NCBI GenBank assembly: GCA_029931535.1
Contig: JAQPZY010001628.1
Span: forward strand, 4,044,501 to 4,108,500
DNA from: Margaritifera margaritifera
Taxonomy: Eukaryota; Mollusca; Bivalvia; Unionida; Margaritiferidae
Direction of reading: 5' to 3'
DNA: 64,000 bases
A model generated the notes under the pieces. That model had not been told where the DNA came from. It searched no databases and worked only from the letters and a program-made list of their open reading frames with translations. Made by a program: the position numbers and the translations under genes. Of this stretch, positions 58,197 to 64,000 are shown piece after piece (the first letter of the stretch is position 1; every line of letters begins with the position of its first letter).

Positions 58197-61100
58197 CGCA
58201 AGTGTCAATCGTTGTCTTTAGATAAATAATTTGTTCCTTTGTCAATAATGTAGGCATTTACTTTACAGTCTATTGAAATTAATGATCGGCAAACACATGA
58301 TATGATTAAAATAATGTGAATACGACAAATAATATAATGTGCTGTATGTATGAAAACCTCAAGAATATTAGGTTTGTTTTAATTTTGGAAAAACATAGAA
58401 AGAATGAAAAAGGAAGATAGAAATGCACAAAATGATCTTTCTAGTTATAACCAGAATTAAAAAAGTATAACAAAAGGTTCAAGATTATTTTAATTATTTG
58501 ATATTAGAGTACAAATCCCTACAAAAAGCTAACAAATGATTGTTCTTTTTGGAGTTTTAGGTATGAACACAGTTTCTATGGAAACATTGATTTTTTAAGT
58601 GTCATGAACCTTATATTTATATTTTGGCGTGCTTAATCCCGATGACATATTCAAGTCAAAACTATCATCGTTCAAATAGTAGACATGTGCAACTTATACT
58701 ATTGGCCTATGATAAGCAAACCTCGACTCTTTTTAGGGGTTTGTCTTTACAGGATAGGTAGCTAATTATATGAGATCCCTAAACCAAAACACGCCCTGTT
58801 TTTATTCTTTCATATTGTAATAAATTTGGGTATGTTCCATTTGTATTTACGTCTCCATTTATAGGTTCGTTACATTTTAGTAATTAGTTGTTTTGATTAT
58901 TGAAAGTCTGTTTTGGGAAAATATTTCCAAGCCCGAGTAATAAGCCAATTTCTACGAACAGACGTCATACTTACAGTTTTTAAGAGACTTTGCAATGGCA
59001 TGGACTGGTTTCGTAGTTTGAGATGGGTTCAGACTAGCATAAGTGGGCATGGAGCCAAGTAGTTCCTATCTTAATTCAGAGGTGTTGATTGATTGTGCCT
59101 TTCGGTGGGAGATATTCGTGACAAGAAATACTGTTTTGTGCCATGGAATAATTGGGAAGAGGTCATCTCTTTGTTTGAGATGCTTTCCATTGTAGTAGTT
59201 GGTGGAAGTGAACGTGCGAAACGTAATTCAGACTGTTGTTTTTATTGACCCAGGGATGGAATCGGAAAATAGTTCCCTGCATTGGGTTTTTGAATTGTGT
59301 AATGTGCTTCATGCCAAGGCATGCTAACAAGGAAAAGCCATGCAATTGTGAAGTTATAGTTGTGACATTGTGGTCATTCATTTATTGATTAGAGAAAAAC
59401 TATTTCTAGTCTTGGCGCGTTACGAGAACTTCCAGTTGACAACGAATGTTGTCGGGAAGTCCTTGGAAATAGGGGAAAACAAGGGACTTCCAGCCCAACC
59501 TCACGCAGGCGTTTTGATTCGCTCAGTAGAGGAACCCCTGTGCGTGTTACAATATTTTGTCCTGTGAAGTGAAGCACCATACCGGAAGATGACTAATACA
59601 TGAACATGCATTACAGTGGTACCCATATAATCCAATATAACATGAATCTTCAAAACTGTTAAACTTTGACATATGATTTTACACGAATCTCCCATCACTC
59701 AAAGTTGGGAGATTCTAGAAATTTATTGCAGGGTTATTTCACAGAAGCAAACTATCAGCTTTTGTATTTAAGAATAAAGCTCATGAGAAGAACTGTCATT
59801 CTGAAATTCGACGTGTATATCATACATAAGAATGATTTAATAATTTCTTCCTCTTAATGAATTTTAAAGCAGATTTTAGACCTTCAGTTACGGTCATCCT
59901 TTTTTACCACTTCGTTTCAATTACAAATGGCTCGAATTGCAGTTGTGTCGGTTTTTATGTGTCTCGTTCGTTTATGATGATTTAAAATCTAATCATCAAT
60001 AATCACGGCCGTTTTTATTACCACCACTGCAAATACTTTTGACGAGTCTTGCACGTGTAGATGATAAGTAGAATGAGAGCATATGGATTTTTCTTACGTT
60101 ATACGTATATTGTGTTCGGGATTCCAACAGATGTCGCACGGTTAAATTGAAAATAGTCTTAAGATAACATCTGCGAATACGATACCTGATTGAAGCCTGT
60201 GTGTGCACTTAATTTGAGAAGGTAGATAAACATATTAGGGATGCGAGAAAAGTTATGAATAAATATCAGTTTTATGTTAGCTTGGTCGCGTCAGCTGGAG
60301 CAGAAAAATCTTCAAAGTGTTGAAACTCCTAAATAAGTCGCCTTTAGCTTTCGGAGATATTCTATTTTGTTTCCTTTCGTGGTGAGGTGGAAATTCTATG
60401 CTGCAGTTAAAAAAAATTCTGAATATCGGATTTTTTTTTTTTATAGTTTAAAAACTTAAATACTAGTGTCTCCATTCTTGTAGTACCATCAGCTTAATCC
60501 ATTCTTGTAGTACCATCAGCTTAATTCTAATATTTCAGAAACGAGTATGCACAAGTTAATGGTAATGCAAGAATGCAAAATAGAGTTTCCGTTGAGCGTT
60601 CATATGTAGTTCGTGCCCATCGTCTTTTTGATGGCCGATGAATAAATGAAATAACACACTAGAATATATTCAACGACCACATAGCTCGCCACTACGAAGC
60701 TTTCAATAGTCTCCAGCAACCAATCTACATAATATCATAAAGAAAATAAATGCAGACTAAAATTATCTTGACATACATTAAAACAATAAAAAAAAGAACT
60801 TTGTTGTCTATTTTACAACAGAAGATACACATTCAACATTTAGAATGGAAAATAAACACATTTAAACGGCATATACCTTATTATAGAATGGAAAATAAAC
60901 ACATTTAAACGGCATATACATTATTATTTACTCCTGTTTAGAAAACGCACGACGACGGGTATATGCCGCATCCAAATTATAACCGTTCTACTTCTTTGTA
61001 AGAATCTGTAAAAACTGGACCCTCAGAGGTCAATTTTCTGTTTATCTTCTCTGACGTATATATCCAAAATTATCTGAGTAATGTTGAAACAAAGATGTTT

Positions 61101-62113
61101 TATATGCACTATGTTCGTTGATAAATTTAATATCTATTTTGTATTTCGTTCGTTGCGTACAGTTGTACAATGTCAGTTGCCTATGTCTACAGGTTTTTTT
61201 TTAAAAAAAGTAAATAATACAAGAAAATTATGATGCAAGAGCAGAAGAGCAAGATATTGTAATTCCAATTTCTATGTAAATTATATTAGAGTGTGAAGAA
61301 TGAATGGTTTTACCGACTATCGATCGACCCAATAATTTATTAATATACTGTCCTTTCATGATTTCCATTTATTTTTATTTTATTGATGGATTTGTGAGAG
61401 GGAATGCTTTGCACATGACCAATCATTCGCAGAGGTAGATGTCGAGACTGAGCCAGAGAAAGGATCATTCCAAGTACACTCCAATGAATGTTCAGATTCC
61501 ACGAGAAAGAATCGAACATAAAACGTTATGTAAACCACTGGTTCAAAACTATTTCCCTATCATTTAGACCAATGCCAAGTTGTTTTTAAAGAACTATTTT
61601 CCCCTTTAAAAATCTACTTGCCTTGGAGAATTTTATATACTATCTAAACCAAATGACAAAATAAAATTAGCAACCTTTTGGGGGCATGTGGCTCTCTGAT
61701 GATGGAAGGACCTTGTGAGATTTAGATAGGTCATGGGATTAGGGCTATCCGGATTTTGAAGCACTTAAATCTAGGTCATTTTTCCAGTTAGTGTAACCCA
61801 GTCCTACAACATCTTCGAGTAAACTGTAAGTCATTTCATTTATTTGCGCGTGTTATGAAATTATCATGGAGATACCGATTACAATACTACATTAAAATGC
61901 GCATTTGTTAGTACCCATTACAGTTTTGGCAGTCTGTGACCTAACAATTTATAAATAATGTTGACACAGTTGGGATTTTTCTATCGCAAGTTGACATGGG
62001 TGTTCCCCATTTTTGTTGAAAAAGAGGTCATTGGAGTATGCGTTACTATTTGTCTATGCACACCTTATTCCTCTCAAAAAACATGTCTTCATCTGATCGA
62101 GTTGATAGCAAAA

Positions 62114-62290
62114 ACGGATTACATCCTATAAGCTACATGATATAACATGCGGATTACATCCTATAAGCTACATGATATAACATGCGGATTACATCCTATA
62201 GCTACGTGATATAACATGCGGATTACATCCTATAAGCTACATGATATAACATGCGGATTATATCCTTACGCTACATGATATAACATGCAT
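62114..62290. repeat. 35-bp tandem repeat, about 5 copies
   Basis: Unit CGGATTACATCCTATAAGCT plus ACATGATATAACATG. Third and fifth copies have 1-2 bp deletions. Confidence 0.94.
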
Positions 62291-62577
62291 CGATTCAGAA
62301 CGCCTTTAATCTTTGTATGAGAGAGGTGTAGGTCTGGCTACGTTACACATGTATTTATTCCGCCATATTTAATTTTGCACTTTGAATTTTGTTTAGAGTA
62401 TTTTAAGTTTAACCAGATAGAACGTACAGCGTTAGATATGTTATATCCAAGATGATGGATTGTTGATACTTTAAAATAACGATCCCTGGGTTTAGAATGT
62501 TCTTTTGGTATGCAAACTGTTTATATCCGTAATATGGTCCTAAGGCACTAACAGTGAATTTCAGTGGATTTTAACAC

Positions 62578-63329
62578 TGTTACGACTCTATGGTCTAAGA
62601 AAAATGTAACAGAAAGAAAGTGAAACCAACAAATCAAGTAAAAATCAACAAGCAATTTATTACTAGATAATTAAAATGAAAAATCAAAAAGTCACTTACA
62701 GTAATGTGTTTTGAAATCCTAATAATCCAATAAGAATGATTGTTCTAATCACAAGTCCTAAATATAGAATGTTCCTAATTCACGGCTGTGTCCTTGAATG
62801 TTATGATGTGCTAATGGTCTCCAAAGTCCTGATGTACTAGTAATCTTTGATGTGCTGATGTCAAAATGAAGTATTCCAAAATCTCTGAATAAGTTCACAT
62901 AAATTCCAAAATCATCAATTAAAAATCCAAAATCCAAAAGTTTGTGAGCACTGTTATAATCCAATGAATATTTAAAATAATTCCTCTCTTAGAATTTGGA
63001 ATGAATTTTCACAACTGTAATAGCTCTTTACAAGACTGATGGTAATGTCAAAACTGAAAAAATGTCCACCAAACATGGTATATATAAAGATTGGTCACAT
63101 GACAGAATGTTCTAGAACATGTGTCATCTTAATGCAATTTTACTTGTAAACAAAATTCAACCTTGACCTTCAAATTGAGAAAACATATTGATCAAAACAA
63201 CCTAATTCAAGGACACTAGTTAAACATGTTTTTCATGATAAACATTAAGATTTAAGCAAATATTAAAGTGAAGAAACATTTATAATTTCCTAAAATATTT
63301 ATAATATTATATAAACATCATACATAACA
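62578..63329 (-). mobile_element. 3' LTR of a Ty3/gypsy retrotransposon (minus orientation)
   Basis: A 752-bp LTR with TG...CA ends (TGTTACGACTC to TACATAACA on the plus strand), almost identical to the solo LTR at 50.7 kb. On the minus strand it follows a polypurine tract (GAGGGGAGG) at about 63330-63339, which fixes it as the 3' LTR. Minus-strand AATAAA (near 62655) and TATA-like text (near 63080) match the solo copy. The 62758-62964 frame is part of the LTR. The element continues beyond the right edge. Confidence 0.93.
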
Positions 63330-63339
63330 CCTCCCCTCA
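63330..63339 (-). promoter_or_regulatory. Polypurine tract (plus-strand DNA primer site)
   Basis: On the minus strand GAGGGGAGG lies immediately next to the 3' LTR start, as expected for second-strand synthesis priming in LTR retrotransposons. Confidence 0.75.
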
Positions 63340-63467
63340 TAAAGAAAAAGAAAGATGTATGTAATAAAGCTTTCTTTTGAATATACATCTAATACTATAA
63401 TAACCAAAATTACATAAGAACATGTTGTATGATACTGGACTTAATTACATCAAGCAATATTACATTT

Positions 63468-64000
63468 CTAGGCACGTGAGAGTGCATCTGCAATCACATT
63501 GTCTTTTCCCCTGATATGTTTGATGTCAATGTTATATTCTTGCAATATCAAACTCCATCTCAACAATCTCCGATTTTTATCTTTCATTTTGTTGATGAAA
63601 GTAAGGGGATTGTGATCACTGTACACAATAATTGGAGAAAGAGCTGAGGTGACATACACTTCAAAATGCTGTAAAGCCAATATCAAAGCCAAACATTCCT
63701 TCTCAATTGTGGAATAATTTTTCTGGTGCTTGTTTAGTTTTTTAGAAAAATAACACACAGGGTGATCCACACCACTTTTGTCTTCCTGAATCAATACTCC
63801 ACCAACCCCTACATCACTTGCATCAACAGATAATTTAAATGATTGGCTAAAATTTGGTGCAGAAAGAACTGGTGCATTCTTAAGCATGGCCTTTAACTTG
63901 TCAAAAGATTCCTGACACTTGTCAGACCAATGAAATTTGGTTTTCTTACTCAATAAACTTGTTAAAGGTTCAGCAATTTTGGAAAAATTGGAACAAAATT
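63468..64000 (-). CDS. Ty3/gypsy pol, RT C-terminal part and RNase H (partial, runs off the window)
   Basis: The frame is open from the right edge to TAG at 63468-63470. Residues in order: SNFSKIAEPLTSLLSKKTKF and CQESFDKLKAML (RT thumb/connection), then LSVDASDVGVGGVLIQ with the first RNase H aspartate. Next are VCYFSKKLNKHQKNYSTIEK plus ECLALILAL with the catalytic glutamate, and VYSDHNPLTF with the second Asp. The end is LILQEYNIDIKHIRGKDN then ADALSR, the usual gypsy RNase H ending. It cuts RNA in the RNA:DNA hybrid made during reverse transcription. No break is visible, and with the near-identical LTRs the element may be recent. Unusually, the ORF ends right after RNase H, and only about 130 bp separate it from the polypurine tract, so no integrase lies downstream. 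The integrase is either deleted or encoded upstream, as in Gmr1-type elements. Confidence 0.92.
   Translation of the reverse strand, partial: FCSNFSKIAEPLTSLLSKKTKFHWSDKCQESFDKLKAMLKNAPVLSAPNFSQSFKLSVDASDVGVGGVLIQEDKSGVDHPVCYFSKKLNKHQKNYSTIEKECLALILALQHFEVYVTSALSPIIVYSDHNPLTFINKMKDKNRRLLRWSLILQEYNIDIKHIRGKDNVIADALSRA

Larger units (their letters stand above)
56810..62110. other. Mostly unique AT-rich DNA, no gene recognised
   Basis: Contains (TA)n at 57991-58036 and 58145-58195, a diverged repeat at about 59925-60340, a 27-bp tandem duplication at about 60474-60527, and a ~47-bp duplication at about 60841-60930 (AGAATGGAAAATAAACACAT). ORFs at 57549-57731 and 59163-59381 show no recognisable motif. 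Confidence 0.45.

Overview
The window is animal genomic DNA made almost entirely of transposable-element relics and simple or tandem repeats. It is AT-rich and contains long (TA)n, (CT)n and poly(T) tracts, tRNA-derived SINEs, several LINE fragments, a Penelope-like relic, a Maverick/Polinton-like relic and a Ty3/gypsy element. This mix points to a lophotrochozoan, most likely a mollusc; that is inference from repeat content, since no host marker gene is visible. I could not recognise any intact host protein-coding gene, rRNA, true tRNA or CRISPR array.

Region by region. 1-2.5 kb: AT-rich, non-coding. 3.1-11.1 kb: a decayed self-replicating, virus-like transposon of Maverick/Polinton (adintovirus-like) type. 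It has a plus-strand family-B DNA polymerase split by about 1.8 kb of AT-rich tandem repeats, a minus-strand block with a packaging ATPase and a probable major capsid protein, and a divergent plus-strand block with an unassigned beta-rich protein. All genes carry frameshifts or stops. 12.3-12.84 kb: a SINE whose body has been amplified into a 72-bp tandem array. 14.4 kb: 35-bp minisatellite. 16.9-18.2 kb: Penelope-like remnant. 19.5-21.5 kb: minus-strand LINE reverse transcriptase, 5'-truncated. 24.6 kb: SINE with a perfect 10-bp target-site duplication. 26.0-26.9 kb: decayed multicopy gene of uncertain function. 27.0-28.9 kb: second LINE. 29.4-36.4 kb: tandem arrays, microsatellites and a hairpin. 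38.1-39.55 kb: inverted clusters of one diverged repeat flanking two small ORFs. 40.7 kb: SINE. 41.5 and 43.9 kb: palindromic MITE-like elements. 44.7-46.4 kb: intronless transposase-like pseudogene, the longest coding remnant. 46.8-50.6 kb: repeats. 50.67-51.42 kb: solo LTR. 52.4-53.5 kb: 35-bp minisatellite abutting a third LINE RT fragment. 55.9-56.8 kb: two minisatellites. 62.58-64.0 kb: 3' LTR and 3' end of a Ty3/gypsy element on the minus strand. This LTR and the solo LTR are about 98% identical by eye, so that family is the youngest large element here.

Functional coupling exists only inside the elements (polymerase, capsid and ATPase of the Maverick-like relic; RNase H, polypurine tract and LTR of the gypsy element). 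Most genes are broken; only the gypsy RT/RNase H frame is open, and it runs off the right edge. The points most worth a second look are the Maverick-like relic, the gypsy element whose RNase H sits directly before the 3' LTR with no integrase after it, the inverted-cluster element at 38-39.5 kb, the SINE-derived 72-bp array, and the paired palindromes at 43.9 kb.
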